From Paramecium tetraurelia (Eukaryota > Ciliophora > Oligohymenophorea > Peniculida > Parameciidae), in assembly GCF_000165425.1 (NCBI RefSeq), contig NW_001798960.1, forward strand, positions 242,507-306,506: a stretch of 64,000 nt of DNA, written 5' to 3'. This document shows, piece after piece, positions 36,401 through 53,000 of this stretch. The notes under the pieces are model-generated. The model worked only from the letters and a program-made list of their open reading frames with translations, did no database searches and was not told the DNA's origin. How positions within the stretch are numbered: position 1 is the stretch's first letter; each line of letters starts with the position of its first letter. The translations under genes were made by a program, and so were the position numbers.

Positions 36401-37234
36401 TCACTATTTCATTAGCAATTTCATATACTTTTCTTATTGGATTTATTCATAGACTTCTTCTTCCTACTAAGTTAAAATACTGTTCTGCTTAAATTCTATT
36501 TACTTTTAATCATTTGAATTTAAAAAACTTTCTATTATTATAATTAATAAAATATACTATTTTGGTCTACGGAAACTGATTTTATCAAGTTTACCATTCT
36601 TTTCTGTTAATTTCTCAATAGATATGCTGTTTCTGATATTTGCTAAGACAATGCCTTGCTGATATTTTCTCTTACTTAAATGATAATATTTTTGCTTACT
36701 TCTTCTTTCACTGTGAGATTCTAGGTTGCTTGTGTACATTTAAATTGTTTAAATTTTCTTTTCACATTCAACGATTTTCTTAAAGTTAAATAAATTATTT
36801 ACTGTTGTAGCCATTTAGTTTTTTTCATAAATTGATTTTTCTAACTGACTAGTATCGCCAAATTAAATCTTGACTCTTTTAGTACCCAAAATTTATAATT
36901 CTTTGACTTATAAAATTTAAGAATATCAAATACTTATTTCCTTAATTTGTCTTATATATTCTATCGTACCATAATAGTGCTGGGCCCATCCAGCTGGAAG
37001 GCCAAAAGTGGAAGATTACATTTCGATTGAAATATTAGCATCTGTAGACAATGCAGAGTTGTTTTAAGAATTTAGTAATAAAGAGTTTTGCTCTTTAGTA
37101 AAATATTAAAGAATCTTACTTAATGGGTTAGATTACTTAGAACCTTTTATTTGATTAGATTTCAACCTTAGATTTTCTTTAAAAGAGTTTAAAGCATGAG
37201 TTTTATTTTTTAAGAGTCCTAAAGTCTGGTTCAT
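36401..37234 (-). CDS. Lys/Gln-rich helical protein, function unknown
   Basis: Predicted 268 aa. The N-terminal half is Ser/Asn/Lys-rich and includes an unusual FGLPAGWAQHYYG. The rest is helical and basic (KKIVECEKKIQTIQM; SKRKYQQGIVLANIR). One 27-nt intron (36907-36933, ending AAG) is needed to pass a TGA. A possible second intron around 36522-36560 could remove a hydrophobic Ile/Leu run; I left it unspliced because the frame stays open. No family recognised. Confidence 0.55.
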
Positions 37235-37599
37235 TCTGATATCAAATTAATTAAATATTAATTAAAACTTAAAAATGGTATTTGCCATTAAAAACAAAAA
37301 AAATTAATTATAAACTGTTAAAGTCTATTGAATGCCATCTATATTAAATCCTTGCCTTCATGATAAAATTTAATTTTGACATTGTAATTTGATATTGTAA
37401 ATTTGAAAGTAGAAATAAATTTCAGATAAGAAGACTACTGTGTTAATCGATAAGATGACAATAAGATCGGAAGAAAATCTCTTTGGAAGATATTAACTAT
37501 AATTTCTGTTATTATTTTAAATGATTTTGATAATGATTATAGATTGTATAATTTTAATAAATTAAGTTTAAATCTAATCATATTTTTATTGTTAAATTA
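37235..37599. other. Intergenic stretch between divergent genes
   Basis: AT-rich, with TGA in every frame. It holds the 5' flanks of the Lys/Gln-rich gene and the CDPK. No motif singled out. Confidence 0.5.
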
Positions 37600-39623
<2,024 letters not shown>

Positions 39624-39720
39624 GCAATCTGATTTTATACTTCTTATCTATATAAAATAAAAGCTTATAAAACACAAATAATGAAAGCTTCAAGATAATT
39701 CAAAAAGCATGATTTAAGTT

Positions 39721-42656
39721 TCAATGAGCTGATTATTCCAACACCAATTTATCCTCTTCAGCATATTCTATATCCATGAATTAAAATTGCTAGGATATAT
39801 TTGATACATAATCCAGAGATCGATATTCACTCTTACTAATGTTGCTAATGAGATCTTCAAGAGATCTGATTGTAATGGGTTTAATGTATACTTCTCTCAT
39901 TCCTGAATCTAATAGCCTATTTATTTCATCCTCCCCTGAAAACCCAGTAAGTCCAAATATTGGAATTGGGAGGAATACTTTTTATCTTTACAAATTTATG
40001 TGATATATTTAGTAGCCTCTTCGCCATTCATTATTGGCATTTAATAATCCATTATTATACCTTTGTATCCTTTACATTTATGTTCTTGAAATTGTTCAAG
40101 CATTTTTTCTAATAGTTGGATGCAATGTCTACCATTTTCTGCCTTCACTACTTAGTGTTGTAATTTTTTTAGAAGAGATTCTAACACTATTAAATTGTAA
40201 GGCTCATCATCAACAATCATAAAGGTATTTTCACATTGACATAAGATTTTTCCATGAATTTAAGTGACTGTTGACCAAGGACTAAGTTTCTAATTGAAAT
40301 TGTGATATGAATGTACAATTCCTTCATTTTCAACACTAGATTCCTTTATTATCAACTCACTTGAGAAATTTTCACCTGAAATTAATCGTATTTTTATATG
40401 CATCTAAACAATTGTACCCTTATCTTATTCTGAATCGATAGATAAGTAATTTAGATTATCATCTTTACCTGATAAATTTTTTATTAATTAATTTGAAGCA
40501 CGCAATCCTAGCATCATACCAGTAGATGCGTCATTTGAGTTTCTGTCAACCTAAAAGTCTTCCCCATTAAGTAAAGATCGAATTTACTCTAATCTGTCCG
40601 CACTCATTCCTAAACCGTTGTCTTTCACCTCAATCAGATAAACATCTGCAAGATTGGTTGACAAATTTCCAATTGAAGAAAATTAACTGGCCATCTTGTA
40701 TTTGCTATATGTTCTACGTTATTTATTATTTGATGAATCATGATTAAATTCACTTCCACTCAGTCTCTGCTATTGAGGAGATTAAGAATTGGGAATCTAC
40801 AATTTTGAATGTCGATGAATTTGTATTTTGCTATCAGGAACTTAAATGTAACTATTAGTTTAATAACTATTGTTATTGTTAATGTTATTGTTATTGCTAT
40901 TGTTGTTGTTGCTATTACTATTGTTGTAGTTATTACTAATATCTTTTAGCAGCCTAATTTAAATTAATCCATCAGACTTACTAAATCTAATGCTATTAGA
41001 AATAATATGAACGAGGATGCTTTGAAATCTCTCTGAATTCAACAATTCATAATTATTGGTCTGTATTTTATCCTCATATTTAATCTTGATATTTTTTAGT
41101 TCCGCTTCATCTTTGAATAGGTCTATCACTTCCTATATTAATATATTAATTCTAATTTTGTCTGATTTGACAGGCAATTGTCTTTCCCTTAACAGGTTAT
41201 AATCTATTATGGATCCAATAATAAAATTTTATATTCTACAATTGTTAAAGGCAGCCTTTAAATATGTCTACACCTCTCTATCAAATTTTTGGTTATAACT
41301 TTAAACCATCTAAATCATACCTTAAATAGCATTCAATCTAGTTCTTAATTCGTGGGAGATTGATCTTATTACTTTGCTTTTAAATTAATTCAAATTCTTA
41401 TAATAAATAGACTTTAGATTAGTTGATATATCATAAAGGTTAATTAAAGTTGCATGTTTATTATCCTCATATTACAAAAGTGTTTTCATCTTTACTTCAA
41501 TTACAACTTTTTATGATTCATCATAGACTTATTCTGGACGATCAATAAATTAGCATCTTAGGGTATATATTTTACCTTAAGTCTTTTTGTCTGTCTTAAT
41601 TATATATTGAATTATTTAATTTAAGTTTAATTATTCATCATCCATATTATCAAGATTGAATTTGCTTGAATCTAATGGCAATTAATTTTTGACTTCTTCC
41701 ATATTTGCAAACATTTAAGAAAAAAATAAATAAATCTCATCATAATTGTTCATAATCGATGGTTGAGTCTCAAATAGATAGTCCTATTTTACAGACTTGG
41801 TTAGAATGGTTTTTGTCTTTGTATTTGACTTGTCTATCAATTTCTTCATATACCTATTCGAAAATAGCACTTGTTAGCAATCAGAATTTAATATACAAAC
41901 CGCTGTTGGTATGCTTCTTAGAGATTATTCAGCGAAATGTTTTATTTTACTTAATCTCATTATTTGCTAATCCCAATAATAAACTAGTAGCAAATTCAAA
42001 AACACAACATGGTATGTGAACAAACATTAGAATATAGTGAATTCGGTTTTATAACCTAAGTAAACGAAGAATTTAACGAGAATCATTAACCTTAGTTTGA
42101 AATTATTCATTGTTGCCATCACGATTAGCATTATTGTAAATATTAACAAGATCCCAATTACTCTTTATAAACTTTAATATTCCATCAACAATTGAGATAA
42201 ATATAGCTGTAAAAGTGTTTCCATTACAATAAAGATAATTTGCGTAAGTGTTACTTTCTATTTTTTAGATAATTTTTGGATTATCCATCTATCATATACT
42301 ATCATTGCTAAAGGAAGCAACATAATTAAATAAGTATAAAGAGTGATTGTCTAACTATTATAAGATGCAAAGCCTTCAATATTTTTTATCATTATCAATA
42401 CAATACTGTAAAACAAATAGATTTTCATTATTGTCACAAACAGAGGCCAGAATTGAGAAATGATTAACTCATTCTGACAATCAATATAATTAGAGTCATT
42501 ATAATCTTCGTAAATTTCTAATGCTTATCTTTTTTATTTTCTTAACCATACTAACATTGCTATTTAATATAAAACAACTATAAAATTATATATTAAATTA
42601 AATATTCTTTTTTTTTTCTTGAAATCATTGGAGCAGCTACTATAAATTAGGCACAT
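39721..42656 (-). CDS. Membrane-bound hybrid sensor histidine kinase with one frame break
   Basis: About 978 aa. About six hydrophobic helices in the first 230 residues precede a PAS-like segment (PTAVCILNSDC; VLFSN). The phosphoacceptor box is SISHELRTRLN, the N box IISNSIRFSKSDG and the G box VKDNGLGM. A receiver domain follows, with VDDEPYNL and DYQMPIMNG. No intron is needed. Near 39965 the frame shifts: the conserved IPIFGLTGF and KPIT follow only if one base is missing from a C run. Total length becomes a whole number of codons if one base is restored. Two-component hybrid kinases are known in ciliates. Start chosen as the first ATG in frame. Confidence 0.85.
40855..40940 (-). repeat. 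Asparagine-codon repeat inside the histidine kinase
   Basis: AAC, AAT and AGT/AGC codons repeat imperfectly and encode an Asn/Ser-rich spacer between the N box and G box of the ATPase domain. The tract lies in an expected variable loop. Confidence 0.7.
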
Positions 42657-44469
42657 CCTAAAATCAAGATAAATTTGTATTCTTTACAGTGTTTTGAGTC
42701 AAAATTGTAATGCCACTACAATCAATCATTTCTCATGCAATCAATGAAACTAATATTTTGTAAAAATTCAATTTAAGCTTATACCTAGAATATATTGGTA
42801 TGAGGAAATTTCAATAAAATCCAACATTTATATAATATATTACAATATATATATGATCTTAACTTGAATAAAATAATTAAAAGTTGTTATATTCATTAGA
42901 TTTATTATAACAAGTTATAAATTGAATAGAAAATATATTTTTTCAACGCGAAATATATCACCTTCCAATAAACTTCCAAAATATATCTACAACTTAAATA
43001 TTAATTTTAATTAATCTAAAATTACTTTAATTTCAAATATTTGAAATAAATAACATTAATCAAAGCATCAAAATAACGATATTTCTACTCAATTAAAAGA
43101 CCTCATGTGAAAATTATACTATCCATAATTTTCAGATTAAACTAAGCCCCATTAATAAAAATTATTAGAATTTTGATAAGGGATTCAACCCCACAAAACC
43201 AACCTAATTTTTAGTAAATAAAACTACTCAACTCAAAATATGCACTAGTAGGAAAAAAATAGAAAAAATTTCAAAGTTGCTTGTGAAGTTGAAAGAAATA
43301 AAATTGGTTCAAACAATTAACAATTCTTCTGATAACGTATTTTATGCCTTTCAAAATACAACTGATGGAAGTGTTGTTTAATAAGATTAGTGAAATTGAG
43401 ATGACATATAAAATGGTTATGCAGAAAATGGTAAGAACGTTGAATATTATTTAACTTATGTAGAAACTTGCTTATATTCGAATAGGAATTATTGTAAATA
43501 TTCAATAATGGTATTTTCATAAAAAATTTCAATTTATTATTAATGAGGCGCATAAATTTTCTAATTTAATCGCTTTCTAAAATCATAAATCAAGCCTCAA
43601 ATGTTATAAAATCGCGAGTACAATTTTAAGATTGGATATGAAAAAATTCTTCCTTAGTTACCAATTTGAGTGCCCATTTGAGTGAATAAATATATTTTAG
43701 AGTTGGATCTATTTAATATTCAAAAGAAGTTTTGTGGATAAATCTCTGAACTTCTTTTAAGGTAATTCTGATTGGAAATTTATTGAATTACTTGGTTGCA
43801 TCCTTGGGCTTCTTTTATTGTCAAAAACTTCAAAAAATGATGGTCTGTTTAGATTTGCTTATAATTTTCTTAACCAAACATTAAGTTTAGGATAATATAA
43901 GAGGACAGAAAATAAATTTCTCTGAAATAGCCCAATCTAAGCCCTAATATTGCTATCTACTATGAGGACAACTTGCTTCATTAATAATTTTCCTTATTTT
44001 TTCTCCTTTTATATTCTAATTATTATCTAGAGAGTGTTATAGCTTATCTAGTCCAAAATCTAATTAGTCTATTAATTTGAAATTTTTTATCAATTTAGTA
44101 ACATCTTATATTTATAAGAAGTATCTATAGGTTAGTGAAGAGAAAGAGAAGATATCAAACATTGAGTATGTAATTTGAATGATTCACAGAAGTGATGTCC
44201 AAATCGTTAAACTTAGAACATTTAATAAAGTGTCTTTTTATTATATTAAAGCCAAAAATTGAGATTATGTATTAAAAATATACTAATCAATGTTGATTTT
44301 TCAAATATTTCATAATTCAAATAAATGCAGTGAATAAAATGATTTACTCCTCAATTTCATTATAGAGTATATAAATTTTGTGTTATTTGTCTAACGACTA
44401 TAATAATTGAATAAAACAAATGCCTCTATCCAATCAAATATGAGAGACATAAACTAGCTCTCTGTTTTC
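42657..44469. other. Long AT-rich stretch without a recognised gene
   Basis: No frame in either strand carries recognisable motifs, and TGA is frequent in all six frames. A candidate intron-like segment just upstream of the histidine kinase (about 42664-42693) hints at a longer 5' end for that gene. From 43,600 to 44,150 the GC content rises slightly, which could mark a fully decayed gene. Confidence 0.5.
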
Positions 44470-45120
44470 AAATTATACAAATCCTATTGGAACTGAATTA
44501 GATTTAAAATCCTCCTAAATGATGGTTAGCATAAGTAAATAACTCAAAAAGCTTGAAGGCAAATGGTAAAACTCATTTAAATTTTAATATATACTTTCTT
44601 AGTCTAGTTTAAATTTACCATGTAGAATCCTTTGTAATTTAATTTAGGAGGTTGTTATTCAAGTTAACATGAAGTGAAGACAATTCAAATAGCATTATAA
44701 AAAGTTACTTCTATGAGTTAATTAAAATTCAGTATCTATAATAAATAACACTTGGCTTTATTAAAAATTTTCTTATCTTATTATTTATGTCATCTTACTT
44801 GCAAAAGTTGTAATGGAGATAATTATAATTAATGCACAAAATGCTTTTAAGGTGCTGGCTTGGTTGATGGTATATGTCTATGCCCTATTAGAACAACTTA
44901 ATCTGGTGATCCACCTTCAAATTATAGATTTTTGAACTTTTGTTTACTAGGATACTCAGATAAAGAGCTAGAGCTTGTCAAGCCTCCATAATTACTTTGG
45001 CTTTAGCTTCAAGCTTATAGTTATGCTAAATTAATTTAGTGGAATATAATTTATGATCCTGAAAATTTAAGCAACAATAAAAATAAATGTTTTGGGACTT
45101 TTGAAAAACTGAAATTATGA
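44470..45120 (+). pseudogene. Fragment of a cysteine-rich (furin-repeat) surface protein
   Basis: Two protein-like pieces lie in different frames. The second, near 44,785-45,118, reads CKSCNGDNYNQCTKCFQG, then LCPIRTTQSG, LLGYSDKELEL and WNIIYDPEN, and ends in TGA. The Cys spacing and the IIYD piece match the giant gene at 47 kb (IIYDHQN near 47,855). There is no start, signal peptide or downstream membrane region. Confidence 0.55.
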
Positions 45121-45454
45121 TAATTAACAATTAAAAATTAATTCAAATTTATATTCAATAATTTATCAATAATAATAGACAAATCGTTATTAAGTCAAGT
45201 AGAAATGCACATGTTATAAGAGAATACAAACCAAAGACAAAGAACAAAGGAAATTTCGAATCATAAAAATTTGTGTTTAAATTATTCTTATCATGATTAA
45301 GCAGATAAGCTTTTCATTATGAGGAGTAGTATTACAAGTCTCAAAAAGATTCAAAATCAAGTTTCTTAGTTGATGATTTTTGCTGTTTTCAAATAATTTC
45401 ATTAAAAATAATAATTATTATCAATTTAAATAAAATATTTGTAATGATCTTGCA

Positions 45455-46097
45455 GATTATCATTAATATGGGTATTGTATCTGGAAATTAAATGGAGGAT
45501 GTGAAATGACACTTTAATTATGTCAAGAAATATTGGAAAAATACTTTTGTCAAATAAATTATTATAGAGAAAGGTGCATTTGGCTTGGAGGTAAGCGCGA
45601 ATTGTTACAATGTAAATAATTGAAATTACAAACCTATAAAAATCATCAAATATGCTAGAAGGCATGCATGCTAATATTGCACTTTTAATGTAAACACTTT
45701 AGGTTGCACAGATTATTTATGTGAAAATATTTTAGAAATAGAATATTGTACTATTGAATCAAATGGTACTATTTGCACTTTGAATCAAGGATGTGTCAAA
45801 AAGATTGCAATGCTGCTCCTCCATTTTATGATTCAAATTCAAAATGTGAAGAGTAGATGCCAAAATGCACAGTTAATGTATAATATATAATTTCAGGAGT
45901 GTAAATGGGATAGATATAGTAAAAAATGTATTCATCAATAATGTACAGACGCAAATACTAGCTTTTATTTTACAAATGAAGATTGCTAATCATTTAAAGT
46001 GTTTATTGGTCCTGAAATAATTGGATCTTCAGGAGTTGGATGTTAAAAATGGCAAATAGATTGGGCTCAAATGATAACTCAAATTAATGTTAATTGA
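45455..46097 (+). pseudogene. Fragment of a Paramecium surface-antigen gene
   Basis: Regularly spaced cysteines, typical of Paramecium immobilisation-antigen repeats, run through three or four frames. Pieces are YGYCIWKLNGGCEMTLQLC, then YCTIESNGTICTLNQGC, then CNAAPPFYDSNSKCEEQMPKC, then ECKWDRYSKKCIHQQC and GVGCQKWQIDW. Frame changes occur near 45,690, 45,800 and 45,895, with no plausible introns. Surface antigens coat the cell and cilia via a GPI anchor. This is a single repeat unit or so, without start or anchor. Confidence 0.65.
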
Positions 46098-47038
46098 ACT
46101 TAGAAGATGGAACAAATTGTTTTTGGACTGGGAATACAAAACCTTAATTGGCTCCATCAAATTAATCTCTTCTAGTTGTATATAGTTGAATAAATCATTA
46201 ATCATTATTCATATAAATCTGGTAGATTTTAACATTGAAATTGAATTTCCAGCACTCCAATCCTTCTATTTTGAAAAATAAAACAAAGAGACCCTATTTT
46301 TTACAGAAATGGCTGCTCCTTTTGATCTATAATTAATTTAAATAATTGCAGTTGATGTTGTGATTCATCATGATTGATATTTATGGTTTTAAATTCTTTT
46401 AAATAATATTTTAAGTTTTCATCTGGAGAATTAGGTTGTGCTCTTATAAATTGCATTCTAGAGTTTAACTCTGGAAAAGTTCATTCAAAAGTATATTCGG
46501 CAATTAGCTAAATCAGATTCTGACAATTAAACAAGCTATCATAAATTTTGAATAAATTCACTTACTTTTAAAAAATATTAATTAAATCATTTTTACAATA
46601 GAGAATATACTGAATTTATTACCATATGATTTTCTATTCTTTTGAATGTATGGAAAAATTGAAAACCACAAATATAAAATGTACAAAATATCATTTTAAT
46701 ATAAATTGATTCCTTAAATTAAAATAAAATAATTATCAATAATTCTTTCTAATAAAAAATAGATCTTTGGTTAGGATTATGTAATCCATAATGTTTGTCT
46801 TAAGTTTCTCAAAGCTCATAAACACACTTTAACTTATTTTAACATTAAATTGAACCTCTTTTTTTGAATCAACATATTTAATATTTATCAAATTCTGTCT
46901 TCTTCTTCACTTATTTTAGGTGATAAATTATAGATTAGAAGTAAACTAATAAAATGAGTTTAGAATAATTTTTGATATTTTATATGCAGAGGTGATTTAA
47001 GCAGAAATATAGAAGATAATTTGTAATAATAAAAATAT
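46098..47038. other. Intergenic AT-rich stretch
   Basis: No gene recognised. It lies between the surface-antigen fragment and the giant cysteine-rich gene and is presumably the latter's 5' flank. Confidence 0.5.
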
Positions 47039-50000
47039 ATGACGAACAAATTCTTCCTTCTTACTATTTTATTGAAAATAACTGATTCCCAGTGGCTTCT
47101 TTAACATAGCTATGCTTCAAAAGATACTTTACAATTTAATATGCAAATAAAAAATACTAACTGCTAGTACACAGAATATTTAACAAATCAATATCAACCT
47201 GCTAATTATATTAATTGCACGTCCTCTCCTAAAAGCTATATAACATTAGATTAACTAAATCGAACAGTTTCAAATTGTGATTATAAAACTTAAACAATTT
47301 ATTGCGATTATATGTGTCTAATTTCATTTGATTTATATTATTAGGGTATTTGGGCGAATGAATAATTAGAATTTAAATTTTATAATCACAGCTATACCTT
47401 CGCTCATACATCACTTCATGAATACAAGTTAAATACAGGATTTTGTGACTCGATATAATATGAAGTTAAATAAATAAACATAACTCATACGTAAAAGTCA
47501 ATGTTAAACTTCACATTTTCAGCAGCATTAAGTAATGGTTAAGTATCTTTAAAAAATCTTTTTATCCTCAATTATTAATATAATTGCTATCCTAAATGTA
47601 GTGAATGCTCAGGTCCTGAATATAATTAATGTTAGAAGTGCTTTTATGGAACTCAACAAAATAACATTTGTCCTTCTTGTCCTTTTGGTTAATACTATGT
47701 AAAATATAAAGGCTGCCAATTTAAAAAAAGTTTCATTTAGCCTTTATGCTTCAACGATTTTTGTAATGAAATTTCATGTAATTTTCAATAATAATTTAAG
47801 TTTCCATATAATATTATACTAATTTATCATATTATCCAGAGCGAATTTTATGGTCCATAATTTATGATCATCAAAATTAGAATGTTCACCCTTCAGTATT
47901 ATGGTGGAATTAATTTTTTTATGGAATATTTAAAATGGCTTTAGGAATATCAAGATATTTTGATAAAATTAAATCAAATGTTGGGTATTCCCTTGGATTT
48001 TTGATAAAAGTAATTTTTTTTAATGATTTAAAACCTGATAGTGGAATTCATTTTTAGTTCAATAAAACTTATTATGCATCAATATATAATACAAGCGAAG
48101 GAATTAAATTGCATAATTTTACTTCTATCTAATGTATTCTTTAATCTGCTTATCATGAGTATACTTCCAATTAGTTATGTGTAATTTATGGCTACTTTGA
48201 TATTCCTTAGTATCCATTTTTATTTTCAGCAATCGGAAATCTGACGTAAATTTTATTATAAATTAGGGATCCTTAATCTGGTTGGGGCATGGTTGGTGTC
48301 GAAATAACAGCAGATTATTGCACTGATAACTGTTTAGCCTGTGATATATCACAAAAATGTACAACTTGTGTGAGCCCTTACTTTTTGTATCGAAATGGTA
48401 CTTGTATCAAGGAATGCAATGATTTGTATCAATAAAATAATGGAACATATTGTAAGGATTTCGATGATGAAACACCATGTAATTATTAAAATATATATTC
48501 CATAGATTCTGAATTAATAATAAGAGAAAACATAAATTACACTTATTAGTACGACTCCTCATACAAACTTATCAAATAAACTGGAGATAATTTCTTGAAA
48601 GGAGAAGATTTATATTATTCATATTGGAATGGATTTCTTATTTTTGGAGGCTCTTTTATATGGGCTTAAGCATAATTTGAAAGAATTCATTCAATTGATA
48701 GACCACATCATAGTATTTCAATAGCATTTCACATTTTGTATGGATCTGAATTTCCAGATAATAGTGAATTTATATTTACAATAGATTAAAATAGTCCAAA
48801 TATTAAGAAGAGGATAAATGCAAAACAAAATAGCGATGGAACCTATTTTGATTTGGTTTCATAAAGCATAACACATTAATCTAGTACTATTAATATTACT
48901 TTTGAATGTAAGGGTTTAAACGAACCCATAAAAGCATTTTGTGGCTTGTATAACTTCTACTTAGCAGTTCATTATTGTAAACCTTATTGCAAAAAATGTA
49001 TAGATTAAAAAGATTGTTAAGAATGGAATGGAACATATAATTTAACTTAAATTTAATTTTCTTAATAAGATTGTAGTACGAATTAATATTTTGATGTTCA
49101 TCAATCCTTATGTTTAAATTGCACTTCTTCATGTCTAACTTGTAAATCAGCTATTGTTTGCTTATCATGCAAAAGTAGGTATTAATTAACAAACTTTGGA
49201 TGTTTTTGTGCTAAAAATTAATATGAAGAAACTGATGAATGTAAAACTTGTCCACCCTAGTGCAATTAATGTTTAAGTGACACCTTTTGTATCGAATGTA
49301 TCGATAGGACTAAAATGAGCCTAATAAATGGGTAATGTAATTGCATTAATGGCTACACTTTGAATGCAGCCAGTAATTTATGTGAAAATAATACCCTTAC
49401 CCTTTAATGCGGCTTATAATGTTAGAATTGTATTTCTGGAAAGTGTTTTGAATGTAGTGAAAATTGGTATGTAGATCCTATCGAGTATATTTGTAAATAA
49501 AAATGTGGGGATTTTGTTAAATTAGAGTCTGAGAAGTGTGAAAGCAGTTTTGTATTGCCTTATAGAGGATGTATTAATTGTGAACCAAATTGTCAATCAT
49601 CATGTTTCAATTGTGGTACAGGTGAAAAAGGTTGTTTAGAATGTGTGAAAGGTTATTCATTAATCGACAATTTATGTTATTCTATCTGTGGCGACTAGAT
49701 TTTAACGGAAGAAGAATAATGTGATGATGGAAACCTAATATATGGTGATGGGTGTCATTTTTGTCAATACAGTTGTTCAGATTCATGTTAAAATTGTATT
49801 GATGGAATATGTTTTAATTATAAATTAGATCATCCATTAACAAAAATCCAATGTGATCCAGTATTAGGAAAAGAAATGTTTAATAATTCATCATTATGTT
49901 ATTTAATAGACAATTTATACCTATTGAGTGAGATCTATAATTCCAATTTTGGTTGTGATTTAAATTGCCAAAATTGTTTTTTTTAAATCTGCTACAGATG

Positions 50001-53000
50001 TGACCATGACTATATACTTTCAGTAGATTCTAGGAAATGTATTTAAAAAACTTCGCTTTTTGATTATAATTAAGAACATAGTTTAATAAAAATTGGTAAT
50101 GTGTGCTTAAAATGTGCTGATTATGCTTATTTTGATGTGCTTGAATAAATTTGTAAACCGAATCTATCCAATATTAAAAAGTGTCAAATTTAGATGTTAT
50201 TATCACCAGATCAATTTTGCAACTAATGCTTCAAAAATTGTTTGAAATGTTCCTACCATAGTTGTATTTTATGCATGGAAGGATATCATACTGATTATTA
50301 ATCTAATTGTATCTCTGATTGTGAAGATGGGATTCAGACAATTAACGAAAAATGCGAAATTAATGAACAAACCTGTTTGAGTTGTGAATTCTAAATATCA
50401 AAATATTGCTAATATTAACCTTTAGAATTATGTTTATAGTGCAAACATGGATATTATTATAATCTTCTAATCTAAGACTGTGAATCTATTTGTGGAGATG
50501 GAATTATAGCAGAAGACGAAGATTGTGAAATATAACACTAATATATGAGAAACGGATGCCAATAATGTAAATATACCTTTGATAATGGTTGTAAAGAATA
50601 CAAAGATGGGCTTTGTAATTTATGCATTGAAGGTTATATATTAATTAATAGTTCATGTTACATTTATGGGTTTGATATTTCAAACAATTTATAGTATTAT
50701 GACTTTGTTAGAGAGAGTAATTATGAATTAGAACAGTATTGCGCTTCTAGAAATAGTAATTATTTGGCTTTTGCATTTAACTAATGTTTACCGATTTGTG
50801 GAGATGGTATAATAACTCATGACGAAGAATGTGAAGATGAGTATTCACAATAATCATATGGATGCTTTAATTGTAGATATTCATGTCCTATTAATTGTTT
50901 ATAATGCGAATTTGGTTAATGTAATAAATGTATTGATGGCTTCTAAATATTAGAAAATATATGTTATCCTAAATGTAGAGATTAACTTATTAAATATGAA
51001 AAGTAATGTGACGATGGAAATATGATACCATTTGATGGATGTTATAAATGCTAAAATAGTTGTCAAATAGAGTGTCTAATCTGTTTACAAGCCAAATGTG
51101 TTTAATGTATTTCAGGATGGAATCTAATTGATGGAAAATGCTACTAGAAATGTGGTGATGGCAAATTAGCAATAATATCTGAGGAATAATGTGACAATCC
51201 ATTAGATTTAAATTGTAAAAATTGTAAATTAAATTAATGTATGCCATATTGCGATTTTTGTGATAACCTATAATAATGCTAAGCTTGCTAAGTCTCTTTC
51301 TAACTGGTTAATAATAGTTGCATAACTATATGTGGTGATGGTATTATAACTTTGGGGTATGAGTAATGTGATGATGGAAATGAAATTGAGTTTGATGGAT
51401 GCCATAATTGTGAATTTTCATGTTCGATAGGATGCATGATTTGCTAAGAAAATAATGTTTGCTTAAAATGTAATGAAGAGGAGTCTTTTACTTTGGATCA
51501 CAAAACTAAAAAATGTGTATTTTTTTAAATTTAAGAAAATGAAGTTCCTAATAATAATAGTGAAGTTACAAATGAGGAAGAAGAAGATATTAAAATTATT
51601 TAAAATGAAGAATTTGCACATGAGGAGGATGATTAAATTCCATAAGGTGATGATGATTAATTATCAGTTTAGAATTGTGGGAATGGTAAATTGTAATATA
51701 GCTTAGAAGAAGAATGTGACGATGGAAATACACTTGGATCAGATGGATGTTCTCAATTTTGTACTATTGAGTCTTCATTTAAGTGTAAGAATTTTGAAAA
51801 TGAAAAGAGTGAATGCTCATTTATACAAGCTCCTGAATTTTACTTAAATTTCATATCAACTACTTTGAATTCAATTCAAATTGTAGATCTAACTTTTTCT
51901 TAAGAGATTCGATTACAACAATAGAGTATGATTGAAGATTTAGCCGATTTTTCAATTGAACCTTCTTCTAAATGTTAAATAACAGTTATTCCTCTAATTA
52001 ATTTCACAACTGAATTAAATATGTCGCATTATCAATTTTCTATATAATTCTATTAAAGCATAAACCGCCCTCTATTTAAACTAAAATTTAAATAAAATTC
52101 ATTAGTCAACTTAGATAATATTCCTCTCGTGAGCTTAGAAAAAAGTATTTTTATTGGGAATTCTTTTGTTTTATCAGAGTAAACGAAAAAAAAACTAAGT
52201 TAGATCATTTTACTGAATGATATAGTTATGTACACTTTGATAAGCATTTCAGTGCTAGCGTTGCTAATAGGGAATCCAATAATGTTTTTGAATCTCTTAA
52301 ATCTACTTTAATCTTTTTCTTATCTTAGATATGTATAATATCAATTTCCTCCTCATTTTTCATAATTTCTTGAAACATACTCTAAGATATCTTTACAAAT
52401 ATTTTTAGACTACTTATAAATTGATTAAATATTAACTTAACTAAATGGAGGATAACTTCCTTCTTCAAACAAATCAGCTTCATAAACAAATCAAACGGAA
52501 TAGCAAAACTAAGTATTTTTAATTAATGCTAAAAGCTGTTATATTTCATTCTTCACTTCATATCTTACCTACATAATATATAAAATAATAACATCAAAAT
52601 AGATAGATAATTATCTCAAAAAGGTTTTGGAATTAAAATTTGAAAACATCAAATATTTACAAATAATAAGGTTATTCTAAAAAAAAATTCAATAGCATTG
52701 TGTCAAATTGAAACATTAGTTTTTCTCTAAAGATATTTTTCAAGTTTATCTTACAATACTTCATTAATTATTATTTAGTGCATTTATGCAATTTCCAAAC
52801 TATAGTTTTCAATCATTTTTTGAAGCATTTAATTCACTCAATTCTTTATTGGCTTTGGGATTAATAATGGTGGTTAATTTTAAATCGCTTGATATAACAT
52901 CATAAAAAATAAAAAATAAAAGAAAATGGAAGTATTTTTTTGAGGAATCAAAATCAGAATTTTGGGCTGCAAATTTCAAATCATTTTCAATCTATAGAAT

